Source: Marinirhabdus sp050859505
GTDB taxonomy: Bacteria > Bacteroidota > Bacteroidia > Flavobacteriales > Flavobacteriaceae
Direction of reading: 5' to 3'
NCBI RefSeq assembly: GCF_050859505.1
Contig: NZ_CP193934.1
Coordinates: forward strand, 3,038,001 to 3,102,000
DNA length: 64,000 nucleotides
Numbering within the stretch: the stretch's first letter is position 1; every line of letters begins with the position of its first letter. The notes beneath the pieces were generated by a model. It saw nothing but the letters and a program-made list of their open reading frames with translations. It searched no databases and had not been told where the DNA came from. Of the stretch, positions 43,195 through 52,320 are shown one piece after another. The position numbers and the translations under genes were made by a program.

Positions 43195-43201
43195 TTAAAT
43201 A

Positions 43202-43792
43202 CTAATCAATTTTCGCTCCTCTAATAAGAAATCTTTCCGAGCCTTTCTCTGCGATAATTTTAGCGGGAATACCAGCAATAGTAACGCCGTTGTTCTTGAA
43301 AGATTTACTTATTACACTATTAGCTCCAATAACGCAATTAGGGCCAATGGTAATACCTCCAAATAATTTTGCACCTGGACCTATGTAACAATTATTCCCA
43401 ATCACCGTAGGTCTAAGCTCACCTTCTTTAAATGTATTGGCAAATCCAGAATACCCACCTATAGTCACTCCAGTATGTACACGACAATTTTTGCCAATTT
43501 TACATCTTGGATGAACTAATAACAATCCATAATGTACAGGAGCAAATCCTTGGTCAAAAACATTAAATGGTATACTAAACCCCAATTTTATACTCAGTCT
43601 TTTATACCATAACAAGCAAAAAAACCTAATTATCATTGGATTATTGTTGTTCAATAAATATTCATTAAAACGCAATAGAAAGGTAAACCTAACTAATACA
43701 TCAAAAAAGAAAGTTTTAAAACCTAATTTTTTATTCTGGCTCTTTAAGTCAGCCCTCAAGTATTCCTTATAATCTTTATAACTTTGAATCAT
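43202..43792 (-). CDS. Serine-acetyltransferase-like hexapeptide acyltransferase
   Basis: Protein of 196 residues. A basic N-terminal helical part (about 1-75) precedes a left-handed beta-helix: PVHYGLLLVHPRCKIGKNCRVHTGVTIGGYSG, then GNNCYIGPGAKLFGGITIGPNCVIGANSVISKSF. It matches the LbH_SAT branch, but in a glycosyltransferase cluster it more likely acetylates a sugar than serine. Confidence 0.82.
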   Translation of the reverse strand: MIQSYKDYKEYLRADLKSQNKKLGFKTFFFDVLVRFTFLLRFNEYLLNNNNPMIIRFFCLLWYKRLSIKLGFSIPFNVFDQGFAPVHYGLLLVHPRCKIGKNCRVHTGVTIGGYSGFANTFKEGELRPTVIGNNCYIGPGAKLFGGITIGPNCVIGANSVISKSFKNNGVTIAGIPAKIIAEKGSERFLIRGAKID

Positions 43793-43794
43793 TT

Positions 43795-44772
43795 TTAGTC
43801 TGCTTTTCTAGCAAAAGGATGTGTAGCCAACTTTTTATTTGCAAAGGGATGGTATTCGCCAGTTAATCCAATAGGGGTTGTATTCCGAATTGTATAAACG
43901 GTTTCGATAGCTTGTCTTGAATCTTCAATTCCGTAGCCATTTCCGTTTAAAATTTCTCTGTAACTATCTGTATGCAAATCGGTAAAGCCACCACTAAACT
44001 CCAGTTCTTCTCCTTCTACGGTGATAGATCTATAGGTACGTTGTCCTTTACTTACAATCTCTTTTGGCAGAACATCCTCGTTAATTGATAAAAACCAGCG
44101 TACGCGTCCACGTTCTAATTCTAAACATCCTGAAGCTCTATCGTGTGTATGTACGTGAACAATATTTTCCTTTACTTTTCCAAAAATCCAACCTAACATG
44201 TCGAAAAAGTGAACACCAATGTTGGTAGCTATACCGCCAGACTTTTCCTGAGAACCTTTCCAAGATGTATAATACCAATTTCCGCGGGAAGTTAGGTATG
44301 TCAAGTCTATATCGTAAATTTTATCTTTAGGACCTTCGTCAATTCTTTTTTTAAGAGCAATGATACTTGGATGTACCCTTAGTTGAAGTATGTTCCAAAT
44401 ACGTTTGCCAGTTTCTTGTTCCATTTTTGCCAGTGCATCCAGATTCCAAGGATTCATTACCAGAGGCTTTTCGCAAATAGCATCTGCTCCTTCGCGCAGT
44501 GCAAAACGTATGTGGGAATCATGCAAATAATTTGGCGTACAAATACTTACATAATCCAGGTTTACTATTTCCTCAAATTGTAATTTTGAAATATGTCTAT
44601 CAAACCTTTCAAACTCTACAAAAAAGTCGGCGTTTGGGAAATAGCTATCGATGATCCCCACACTATCGTTAGGGTCAAAAGCTGCTAAGAGATTATTACC
44701 TGTATCTTTTACAGCTTTCATGTGCCTTGGGGCAATGTAGCCTGCGGCTCCTATTAAAGCAAAGTTCTTCAT
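43795..44772 (-). CDS. WlbA/WbpB-like UDP-GlcNAcA 3-dehydrogenase (Gfo/Idh/MocA)
   Basis: NAD-dependent oxidoreductase of 325 residues. Rossmann start ALIGAAGYIAPRHMKAVKDTGNNLLAAFDPND and the EKPLVMNPWNLDAL motif with catalytic-region lysine are typical of WbpB/WlbA, which oxidises C3 of UDP-N-acetylglucosaminuronate. The length and extended N-terminal similarity make the WlbA group more likely than a general MocA. A WbpD-like acetyltransferase lies just upstream. No WbpA-like UDP-GlcNAc 6-dehydrogenase is found in the window. Confidence 0.85.
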   Translation of the reverse strand: MKNFALIGAAGYIAPRHMKAVKDTGNNLLAAFDPNDSVGIIDSYFPNADFFVEFERFDRHISKLQFEEIVNLDYVSICTPNYLHDSHIRFALREGADAICEKPLVMNPWNLDALAKMEQETGKRIWNILQLRVHPSIIALKKRIDEGPKDKIYDIDLTYLTSRGNWYYTSWKGSQEKSGGIATNIGVHFFDMLGWIFGKVKENIVHVHTHDRASGCLELERGRVRWFLSINEDVLPKEIVSKGQRTYRSITVEGEELEFSGGFTDLHTDSYREILNGNGYGIEDSRQAIETVYTIRNTTPIGLTGEYHPFANKKLATHPFARKAD

Positions 44773-44779
44773 TTATTTT

Positions 44780-45379
44780 TTATTCAATTCTAGAAACAAC
44801 ATTGTTTTCCAGTGTATATTTTTGATGAGATTCTTGGCACTCCGCCATATTATTTTGGTCAAAGGTAAGTCTATGTCCGTATTCACTTACCCAACCTATT
44901 TGTTTGGATGGATTACCAACCACTAACGCATATGCTGGGATTTCTTTAGTTACTACGGCACCCGCACCAACAAAGGCATAGGCTCCAATATCATTTCCAC
45001 AAACAATGGTTGCATTAGCGCCAATAGAGGCCCCTTTCCTAACTACTGTTTTAGTGTATCTTTCTCTTCTTATTACAGCACTACGTGGATTCATTACATT
45101 AGTAAAAACCATAGAAGGACCAAGGAAAACATCGTCTTCGCAAATCACACCTGTATAAATAGAGACATTGTTTTGGACTTTCACGTTGTTTCCCAAAACT
45201 ACTTTTGGAGAAATAACAACGTTTTGCCCAATATTACAATGTTGTCCTAACGTACAGGATGGCATAAGATGTGAAAAATGCCAGATTTTTGTATCATCAC
45301 CAATAGTACATCCTTCATCTATTACTGCCGTTGGATGTGCAAAATACTTCAATTTTAATCTTTTAAAAGTTGGGTGCAA
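44780..45379 (-). CDS. WbpD/WlbB-like UDP-sugar 3-N-acetyltransferase
   Basis: Left-handed beta-helix acetyltransferase of 199 residues. KYFAHPTAVIDEGCTIGDDTKIWHFSHLMPSCTLGQHCNIGQNVVI and CEDDVFLGPSMVFTNVMNPRSAVIRRE match WbpD, which acetylates the C3 amine of UDP-GlcNAc3NA. With the WbpB-like gene 7 bp downstream it predicts a 2,3-diacetamido-uronic acid in the repeat unit. The C-terminal tail (about 175-199) is not conserved. Confidence 0.87.
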   Translation of the reverse strand: MHPTFKRLKLKYFAHPTAVIDEGCTIGDDTKIWHFSHLMPSCTLGQHCNIGQNVVISPKVVLGNNVKVQNNVSIYTGVICEDDVFLGPSMVFTNVMNPRSAVIRRERYTKTVVRKGASIGANATIVCGNDIGAYAFVGAGAVVTKEIPAYALVVGNPSKQIGWVSEYGHRLTFDQNNMAECQESHQKYTLENNVVSRIE

Positions 45380-45400
45380 AGGTACTACTTTTGAAAGGTA

Positions 45401-46288
45401 TTAGCACTCTTTTTGAAAGATTGCAAGTAGCGTTTTACGCAGTTCTGTTGACATTTTAACTTCGTTTTCACAGTCTGAAAGAAAAATATTTTTTACACTA
45501 CTCTTTCTCGTCGATGGTACTATGGAAAATAATATCTCTTTCAACTTTAGATAGTGCAATACACCAAAGACTTTTTTAAATCGTAATCTCTTGTTTTTGT
45601 TGAGTGCAGGTAGAGCTTGAGTTTCAAAAGGACAGATTTCTAAAAACGTTGAAACTTGAGTGCTTGTCTTTTCGGTATTCTCAACAAGGTCTTCTAACGA
45701 AATAACCAAGATAGTGTCTCCAAAATGTTGCCTATAATTTGAAATAGTGGCTTTATAAAAGCTCATATTCAAATAACTATACCATGGAAGTTCGTTTTTA
45801 TGGTAGGCTTCAATTTCTGATTGCAGTGCTGCTTCAAAACTTCGTTTTTCTCTAAACAATCCTACGTTCATATGGTAATGCGATACTGCTCGCTCCAATG
45901 GGTCTCTGGTAACAATAATGATTTTTGCCTCAGGATTATAGTGCTGAAGTTCGGAAGCTACATGCGGTGCGTGCAAATAGGAGACACTTCCTTCCGCCAA
46001 ATATTTTTGATTCGTGGCATTTTTAAAAAGCTTTTGGTATTCTTCTATTGCTGTAACGTGCGCACGATGTATTGGTTTTGGAAATTCCTTTTTAAAATAG
46101 TGTTTCAAATGATTGGTTGGCAAGGCTTCAAAAATTTCCTTAGGAAGCGATTCGGTAAAGAAATGAGGCTCTTTGATAGGCGAAGTATAAATTGCTGGAT
46201 GCTTGCCAATAAATTCCATAAAAGACGTAGTGCCGGCTCTCATAGCACCCAAAACAAACAGATTTACTTTTCTACTTTCGCTAGTCAT
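45401..46288 (-). CDS. PAPS-dependent sulfotransferase (first of two)
   Basis: Sulfotransferase of 295 residues, soluble. The 5'-phosphosulfate loop is GAMRAGTTSFMEF (about 14-26) and the 3'-phosphate region is IIVTRDPLERAVSHYHM (about 127-143). The family transfers sulfate from PAPS to a sugar hydroxyl. The cysN/cysD/cysC/cysQ genes upstream in the same cluster provide PAPS and remove PAP. It overlaps the GT2 gene by 8 bp. Confidence 0.87.
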   Translation of the reverse strand: MTSESRKVNLFVLGAMRAGTTSFMEFIGKHPAIYTSPIKEPHFFTESLPKEIFEALPTNHLKHYFKKEFPKPIHRAHVTAIEEYQKLFKNATNQKYLAEGSVSYLHAPHVASELQHYNPEAKIIIVTRDPLERAVSHYHMNVGLFREKRSFEAALQSEIEAYHKNELPWYSYLNMSFYKATISNYRQHFGDTILVISLEDLVENTEKTSTQVSTFLEICPFETQALPALNKNKRLRFKKVFGVLHYLKLKEILFSIVPSTRKSSVKNIFLSDCENEVKMSTELRKTLLAIFQKEC

Positions 46289-47204
46289 TCAATCGTTTTA
46301 AAATTCTGTATACATTAATGTTAGGGAAGCTTTTGGTTATTCTATATTGTACCGAATAAAACCCTGTGAGTATACCCTCAATTTTCGTTTGCAAAAGTTC
46401 CGTTTCGTTCTTTGTGTATTGATTTCTATATTTAATATAGGATAACACTACAAATTTATTCAAATAGGTTTGAAACCATTTTTGTTCTTTTTCTGAAAGT
46501 TTTAGCTGTACTTCTCTACAGGTATTTAAATACGTTTCAAAATCGTTTGCCGTAAAAACTTTATGGGATTGGGACGCAGCACTCGTTTTTCTATAAAAAG
46601 ACAATGGCTTGTTTACAAATACAATATCAGTACCAACCGCCAATCGCAACCAAAACTCATGATCTTCGTGGTTTTGCATTCCTTCAGCAAAGTAGCCCTG
46701 TTTTTCAACATGTTGTTTCAGTACTACAGCATTGCTCATATTTATAGCTGGGAGGTATTGAGAAATTACTTTGTAATGGTTGATTTTTGCCGTTTCACCC
46801 ACATCTGGTAGAAATATATTTTTATATTCCTTTCTTTCATCCTCAAGAACATGTATTCTGCCCGTGGCAAAAAGTTTCTCCGTAGGAAACTTAGCAATAG
46901 CGGCTGCGGCTTCTTCAAGAAATGTAGGCGCCCACCAATCGTCTGCATCCAAGAAAGCAATGGTTGTTGATGTTGCCATTTGTATTCCAACATTCCTTGT
47001 TGCGGCAACTCCAGCGTGTTCTTTGTTAACATATTTTAATCGAGGATCTGTAAAATTTTTAACGATTTCTCCTGAACCATCTGTACTACCATCATCAATC
47101 ACTAGTAGTTCAAAATCTGAATAGCTTTGTTGTAAAACTGAAATGATAGCAGTACGAATAAACTGCTCTTTATTAAATAGTGGTATAACAACAGTAAACA
47201 TCAT
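46281..47204 (-). CDS. Glycosyltransferase family 2
   Basis: Inverting GT-A glycosyltransferase of 307 residues. FTVVIPLFNKEQFIRTAIISVLQQSYSDFELLVIDDGSTDGS at the start, DXD-like FLDADDWW near residue 93, and ED-type catalytic NHEDHEFWLRLAV near residue 180. It overlaps the flippase gene by 4 bp and the sulfotransferase gene by 8 bp, so these are co-translated. Confidence 0.92.
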   Translation of the reverse strand: MMFTVVIPLFNKEQFIRTAIISVLQQSYSDFELLVIDDGSTDGSGEIVKNFTDPRLKYVNKEHAGVAATRNVGIQMATSTTIAFLDADDWWAPTFLEEAAAAIAKFPTEKLFATGRIHVLEDERKEYKNIFLPDVGETAKINHYKVISQYLPAINMSNAVVLKQHVEKQGYFAEGMQNHEDHEFWLRLAVGTDIVFVNKPLSFYRKTSAASQSHKVFTANDFETYLNTCREVQLKLSEKEQKWFQTYLNKFVVLSYIKYRNQYTKNETELLQTKIEGILTGFYSVQYRITKSFPNINVYRILKRLND

Positions 47205-48682
47205 AGGGCAGCTGAATACCTAATCATAGATCTATAAAATTTTAAAAGGCTAAGCACCAATAAAACTACTACTAAAAGAGACACTGCAACACGTGCCAAA
47301 ATATGTTCATTATAAACACTGTTCATTATTAAAACACCTAGTAAAATGGATATTACAATAAACCAAATACTCTTAAAGTTATATGCGTGTGTTACTTTAA
47401 GATAAATAAATAATGGGATGGCCAAAAGCATGCTCAACGCATGGCCTACAAGAAAAGCAATAGCAAATCCTATAGCACCTTCCTCTTTTAAAAAAAGAAA
47501 AAATACAAATGTTGTAGCAGCAAAAATCCCTGTACTCAAAACACTGAGCCACATTTTATTTTTCTTTATCAAATCCCTAGAAAGCCCTTGCTTTACAGAT
47601 AAAAAAAGCGTCATTAAAACCGACATCTCTAGGATTAAAACAACCTCTCTTTTTGGATAATCTTGCCCCAATATATAACTTGCAATCTCTGGAAAAAGGA
47701 TGAAAGGTAGGGATATTCCTAGGCAAATAATCCAAGCCCCGTGATAATTGAAAAATTCTTTTTTGGGGGTTATTTCCATATTTTTATCTAAAAACATAGG
47801 GAGCAAGGCGTCGGACAGAGAGGTGTTTACGGTACGAATAGCCAGTGAAAAAACTAAAACAGCACTATAAATACCTAATTCTGTGTACCCGTTAGTGGTA
47901 TTTACCAAAAGCGTATTTAATATCCAGATGGTCGGTGCAACAATGAGCATTCCCAAGGATGCAGGAATGGCAAACTTGTATATGGTTTTTAAACTTTCTT
48001 TAAACTTTTTTAGAGAAATGCTCATGTCAATTTTTTGTACGCTGGATTTCAACATAAAAAATGAAATAACACAAACAATCCCCATCGCTATCAAATTTCC
48101 TCCCACAGCACCTACAACACCATAGAAATACCCTCCTAAGGACAATAAACCAAATAACAAAAATCCCTGAAGTATATTTATAACCGAGATTTTTCTGTAT
48201 CTCTGTAATCCCAGCAAAGCTCCATTTACCACGCCATTTACAGAGATAAATAACAACACTCCACCTGCTAAGATAAGTGGCATAGTTAAAGATGGGTTTT
48301 CTAAAATTGAGGTTGCTATGGTGTTAGAAAAAAATAGGAGTACCAGAAAAACAACCAAGCTCAATACAAAAACAGCGACCAATGAGGCGCCTAAAATATT
48401 GGAAGCTTTTTGCTTGTTCTCATCTTTTAATTCTGAAATATACTTTGTGGCCGTAAGACCAACGCCCATGCTCGCAAAAATCAAGAAGTTATCTATGGTG
48501 CTTTTTACCATTCCATATTCTCCATAGGCACTAACTGTTAATATGCGTGCCAAGACTAAATATGCTAGTGCTGTGAGACCTTTTGCCATGACGGAACCAA
48601 AGGTTAACCAAAAGGTTCCTTGCACTACTTTTTTTACAAACTGGGATTTGTAAACCAATTGTATTTTATTTTTTTGCTTCAT
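47201..48682 (-). CDS. Wzx-type polysaccharide flippase
   Basis: Inner-membrane protein of 493 residues with about 14 helices, MATE/polysaccharide-transport superfamily. Family-like segments are VVQGTFWLTFGSVMAKGLTALAYLVLARIL and AYGEYGMVKSTIDNFLIFASMGVG. It flips the lipid-linked repeat unit across the inner membrane. ATG 48682 is preferred: the longer frame up to 48721 would overlap the upstream sulfotransferase gene by 35 bp and add no conserved sequence. Confidence 0.88.
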   Translation of the reverse strand: MKQKNKIQLVYKSQFVKKVVQGTFWLTFGSVMAKGLTALAYLVLARILTVSAYGEYGMVKSTIDNFLIFASMGVGLTATKYISELKDENKQKASNILGASLVAVFVLSLVVFLVLLFFSNTIATSILENPSLTMPLILAGGVLLFISVNGVVNGALLGLQRYRKISVINILQGFLLFGLLSLGGYFYGVVGAVGGNLIAMGIVCVISFFMLKSSVQKIDMSISLKKFKESLKTIYKFAIPASLGMLIVAPTIWILNTLLVNTTNGYTELGIYSAVLVFSLAIRTVNTSLSDALLPMFLDKNMEITPKKEFFNYHGAWIICLGISLPFILFPEIASYILGQDYPKREVVLILEMSVLMTLFLSVKQGLSRDLIKKNKMWLSVLSTGIFAATTFVFFLFLKEEGAIGFAIAFLVGHALSMLLAIPLFIYLKVTHAYNFKSIWFIVISILLGVLIMNSVYNEHILARVAVSLLVVVLLVLSLLKFYRSMIRYSAAL

Positions 48683-48686
48683 ACTA

Positions 48687-49586
48687 TTATAAAGTCTTCC
48701 AATCATTAAGTTCACGACCAATTATATATTCTAATAGCTCAATATCTTTATTGAAATAAGTGCCTATGGTATCATATACTGTTCTTTTTGTTTCTTCTGA
48801 TATAGAACTACCTTGTTTCCTATTCCATTTATTTAACTTTCCTGCTACTCCTATACTTTTAGTAAAACCCATTTTTAATTTTGCTTTTGAGGATTGATTC
48901 AGCACATTTTGGAGCAATATCGACTTACGTTGTTTTTGTTTATTAAATATTTGAAAATTGGGTTGGATGACAGGTAGTTGTAGAAAATCCAAGACAGCAC
49001 CGAATATTTCCGAAGGTCGCGAAATGATATCCTCTAATAAAATAATCTTTAACTGCCTCTTGGGAATTAACTTATGCGCTCGTGCTACTTGCCAACCTAG
49101 ACTGCACACTTTTCCATACTGAAGCATGTTGCTAGTAACATCCATTTTTTGAGATTTAAAGCTGGTTTCTCGTTTTTGCTGAGCAATCCAAGCTTCTATT
49201 GGGTTTGTCAGTACTTCGGCTCCTGAAAACAAAAACTCTTGGTGTAGTGACAGGAACATTTCCGCTGGTTTTCGCAACAATATAATAAATGTAGCGTTCG
49301 GATTCAGTTTTAAAATTTCAGCAATAGCTACTTCAGAATACAGATACCAAACCGAAGCTTCCATCCTAAAATCATGGGCTCCAGAAGCAGTAGAGAATAG
49401 GTTTATATACGTATCCAAGTCAGAATAATACCTATGTTTACTGTCAAAATTAAAAAAATGTGGCTCCTTAACCGGACACGGAAATATAGAAGGATGCTGC
49501 CCCAGGTACTGGTACATAGATGTAGTACCACATTTAGGTGCGCCAACAATAAATAAATTGGGGATGTTTGCTTTCTTTTGCAACAC
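48687..49586 (-). CDS. PAPS-dependent sulfotransferase (second)
   Basis: Sulfotransferase of 299 residues. 5'-phosphosulfate loop GAPKCGTTSMYQYLGQHPSI (about 15-34), KEPHFFNFD after it, and 3'-phosphate region FIILLRKPAEMFLSLHQE (about 100-117). It is only distantly similar to the enzyme at 45401-46288, so the two probably sulfate different positions. It starts 30 bp after cysN ends. Confidence 0.85.
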   Translation of the reverse strand: MLQKKANIPNLFIVGAPKCGTTSMYQYLGQHPSIFPCPVKEPHFFNFDSKHRYYSDLDTYINLFSTASGAHDFRMEASVWYLYSEVAIAEILKLNPNATFIILLRKPAEMFLSLHQEFLFSGAEVLTNPIEAWIAQQKRETSFKSQKMDVTSNMLQYGKVCSLGWQVARAHKLIPKRQLKIILLEDIISRPSEIFGAVLDFLQLPVIQPNFQIFNKQKQRKSILLQNVLNQSSKAKLKMGFTKSIGVAGKLNKWNRKQGSSISEETKRTVYDTIGTYFNKDIELLEYIIGRELNDWKTL

Positions 49587-49616
49587 ATTTAATTTGGGCG
49601 CAAGATACCCAAAAAC

Positions 49617-50873
49617 TTACATAATCATCCCTGCAGCTACGGTTTCGTGGGATGCGTCGTCTATAAGGACAAAACTACCTGTAATACGGTTGTCACGGTA
49701 CTCGTCCAACATAAGTGGCCTGGTGGTTCTAACTTTTACACGTGCAATGTCATTCATATCAAGATTTTTGTCTTCCTCATTTCGAGCGTAGGTGTTTATG
49801 TCAATTTTGTAAACCACCTCTTTAATCATTGCTTTTTGCTCGTTACTGGTATGCATAATGGTGTATTTAGCGCGAGGTCGGGCAGCACCGTTATTTAACC
49901 AACAAAGCATGGCATCAAATTCTTGTACTGGTTTTGGCTGGTTATTCTTTTTCACAATCATATCGCCCCGGCTTACATCGATATCGTCTTCCAATGTAAT
50001 GGAAACAGACATAGGTGCGTACGCTTGTTCCTGCTCGCCTTCAATAGTATCTATTGTTTTGATGGTTGATGTAAATCCAGATGGTAATACCGACACTTCA
50101 TCACCGGGTCTAAAGATGCCACTGGCAACACGTCCTGCATAGCCTCTATAGTCTATAAAGTCTTCAGATTGCGGGCGTAAAACGGTTTGTACTGGAAAAC
50201 GGGCATCAATTTTATTGAGGTCACTGCTTATATGCAGTGTTTCCAAAGTATACAATAAGGGTGCTCCTTTATACCAGTCCATATGTTCGCTTCGGTTTAC
50301 CACATTATCGCCCAATAAAGCACTAATGGGTAAAAACTGAATATCTTTTACATATAGTTTTGAAGAAAAACTTTCAAATTGCGTCACAATATCGTCGTAC
50401 ACCTTTTCTGAAAAATCTACCAGATCCATTTTATTCACACAAACGATAATATGAGGAATCTGCAATAACGATGCTATAAATGCATGTCGTTTGGTCTGCT
50501 CAATCACTCCGTGACGGGCATCAATTAGAATAAGCGCTGCATTTGCTGTGGAAGCTCCCGTAACCATATTTCGAGTATACTGAATATGCCCAGGCGTATC
50601 TGCAATAATAAATTTTCGTTTTGGGGTAGTAAAATATCTATAGGCTACATCAATCGTAATACCTTGTTCACGTTCGTCCTTAAGGCCGTCTGTAAACAAT
50701 GCTAGATCTATTCCTTCGTGACCTTTACGCTTACTGGTAGTTTCTACCGCTGCCAATTGATCTTCAAAAATAGATTTACTATCGTACAATAAACGCCCAA
50801 TAAGGGTGCTTTTGCCGTCGTCTACACTTCCTGCCGTTGTAAATCTTAGTAATTGGTTGGTGTCTAGTTTCAT
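49617..50873 (-). CDS. cysN: Sulfate adenylyltransferase subunit 1 (GTPase)
   Basis: GTP-driven subunit of ATP sulfurylase, 418 residues. P-loop GSVDDGKS at 15-22, GITIDVAYRYF switch I, DTPGHIQYTRNM switch II, and NKMDLVDF. EF-Tu-like beta domains follow. No APS kinase domain is fused; a separate cysC supplies it. Paired with CysD it makes APS from sulfate and ATP. Confidence 0.95.
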   Translation of the reverse strand: MKLDTNQLLRFTTAGSVDDGKSTLIGRLLYDSKSIFEDQLAAVETTSKRKGHEGIDLALFTDGLKDEREQGITIDVAYRYFTTPKRKFIIADTPGHIQYTRNMVTGASTANAALILIDARHGVIEQTKRHAFIASLLQIPHIIVCVNKMDLVDFSEKVYDDIVTQFESFSSKLYVKDIQFLPISALLGDNVVNRSEHMDWYKGAPLLYTLETLHISSDLNKIDARFPVQTVLRPQSEDFIDYRGYAGRVASGIFRPGDEVSVLPSGFTSTIKTIDTIEGEQEQAYAPMSVSITLEDDIDVSRGDMIVKKNNQPKPVQEFDAMLCWLNNGAARPRAKYTIMHTSNEQKAMIKEVVYKIDINTYARNEEDKNLDMNDIARVKVRTTRPLMLDEYRDNRITGSFVLIDDASHETVAAGMIM

Positions 50874-50931
50874 TGTTTAAAGTGCCTAAAGTTATAAGTG
50901 CGCTAAAGTTTTTATTTTCTCTGTATAAATT

Positions 50932-50944
50932 CCCCCTTCGGGGG
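50932..50944. repeat. GC-rich hairpin between cysD and cysN
   Basis: CCCCC-TTC-GGGGG at 50932-50944, in an AT-rich gap, with GGGGTTAGGGGG beside it. It sits within 10 bp downstream of the cysD stop. It resembles a CCCCCTTCGGGGGTTAGGGGG-like intergenic repeat I recall from many Bacteroidota. On the plus strand it has a UUCG-like loop. Confidence 0.5.
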
Positions 50945-50952
50945 TTAGGGGG

Positions 50953-51858
50953 CTAAAAATACCCCTGCCTCTTTCTATCCTCCATCGCCGTTTCACTTCG
51001 TTTATCATCGCTTCGGTTGCCGCGTTCGGTTTGTTTCATTGCTGAAACTTCTGCTACAATTTTTTCGAGGGTGTCGGCGTCAGATTCAATTCCGCCGGTA
51101 ATGGTAATATCTCCCAAGGTTCTGAAACGTATCTTTTTATTTTCCACTTTTTCGCCTTCTTCCAATTTCAGAAATTCTGACACAGGAATCCAAGAGTCTT
51201 GTCGCCACACCACATCTCTGTCATGAGCGTAATACAGTGATGGAATACGAATGTTTTCTCTTAGTATATAGTTCCAAACGTCCATTTCGGTCCAATTACT
51301 AATTGGAAACGCCCGAAAATGCTCGCCTTCAAAATGCTTACCGTTTAGGATATTCCACAACTCTGGCCGCTGATTTTTAGGATCCCATTGTCCAAAATCG
51401 TCACGATGTGAAAAGAAACGTTCTTTAGCACGTGCTTTTTCTTCATCCCTTCGTCCGCCCCCTATGGCACAGTCCACACGATTTGTTTCAATAGCATCTA
51501 AGAGGGTTGTGATTTGCAATGCATTTCTAGTTGCATTTTTACCACGTTCTTCGGCCACACGTCCCTGGTTTATACTTTCCTGAACAGAACCTACGATTAG
51601 TTTTACACCCAAAGAATTTACCAAGTCGTCTCGAAATTGGATGGTTTCAGGAAAATTATGCCCCGTATCCACGTGCATTAATGGAAACGGAATTTTTGAC
51701 GGATAAAAAGCTTTTCGTGCCAAATGTGTTACTAAAATAGAATCCTTTCCGCCAGAAAATAAGATCACAGGATTTTCAAACTGTGCCCATACTTCACGAA
51801 GGATGTAAATAGCTTCCGATTCTAACTCGTCTAAATAATTTAAATAATACTTACCCAT
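50953..51858 (-). CDS. cysD: Sulfate adenylyltransferase subunit 2
   Basis: Catalytic subunit of ATP sulfurylase, 301 residues. PP-loop LFSGGKDSILVTHLARKAF (about 33-51), LMHVDTGHNFPETI, and AIGGGRRDEEKARAKERFFS. The C-terminal RGNRSDDKRSETAMEDRKRQGYF is the normal conserved end. It is followed by cysN after 79 bp that contain a GC-rich hairpin. Confidence 0.96.
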   Translation of the reverse strand: MGKYYLNYLDELESEAIYILREVWAQFENPVILFSGGKDSILVTHLARKAFYPSKIPFPLMHVDTGHNFPETIQFRDDLVNSLGVKLIVGSVQESINQGRVAEERGKNATRNALQITTLLDAIETNRVDCAIGGGRRDEEKARAKERFFSHRDDFGQWDPKNQRPELWNILNGKHFEGEHFRAFPISNWTEMDVWNYILRENIRIPSLYYAHDRDVVWRQDSWIPVSEFLKLEEGEKVENKKIRFRTLGDITITGGIESDADTLEKIVAEVSAMKQTERGNRSDDKRSETAMEDRKRQGYF

Positions 51859-51927
51859 TGTATTGTTAATTTGCTAATTCGGGATTCGTTCACTTGTTGA
51901 TCTCAATTGATACCCTTGATAGTATGT

Positions 51928-52302
51928 TTATTTCTCGTCATTCCTTTTTCTTAGATATCTTATATAGCCATTAATTAATTGAATGCTCTTTTCGGTCTAT
52001 AAACGAATCTCTTTTAAAGTTTCCAAATCTATATAATTACAATCTTTAGCTTCAATGCTGTGATCCAAAATTTCGGCAACGGAACCTCTTGAAAATCTTA
52101 AGAAGTTTATGTTCTCATTATAATGGTATCTCCCCCAACCTTCAGCTATATTAGCAGTTGCAGAACGAGCTGCACGTAAAATTTGAGAATAAAGTTCAAA
52201 TTTTTCAGTTTTTGGCAACTTGGTCAAAATATTTTCTTTCAAATAAATTTTCAAATTATAACAGGCCTGCCAACAATGCAATTCTTCAAAATTACCAGCC
52301 AT
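51928..52302 (-). pseudogene. Four-helix-bundle (23S rRNA intervening-sequence type) protein gene broken by an amber stop
   Basis: The frame from ATG 52302 gives a typical family member: FEELHCWQACYNLKIYL, LYSQILRAARSATANIAEGWGR, FLRFSRGSVAEILDH. It stops at TAG 51997-51999 after 101 residues. Reading on in the same frame yields TEKSIQLINGYIRYLRKRNDEK and then TAA at 51928-51930, which is the expected C-terminal helix of this family and restores a normal length of about 124. So the ORF carries a single nonsense change. It lies between cysC and cysD, interrupting an otherwise tight PAPS operon. Flanking DNA on both sides contains TTGTTAATT (51863-51871 and 52318-52326). Confidence 0.75.
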
Positions 52303-52320
52303 ACTGTATATATTAAATTG

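Noticed and set aside
46563..47124. Plus-strand frames inside the GT2 gene
   Set aside because: They are shadows of a well-supported glycosyltransferase and have no recognisable motif.
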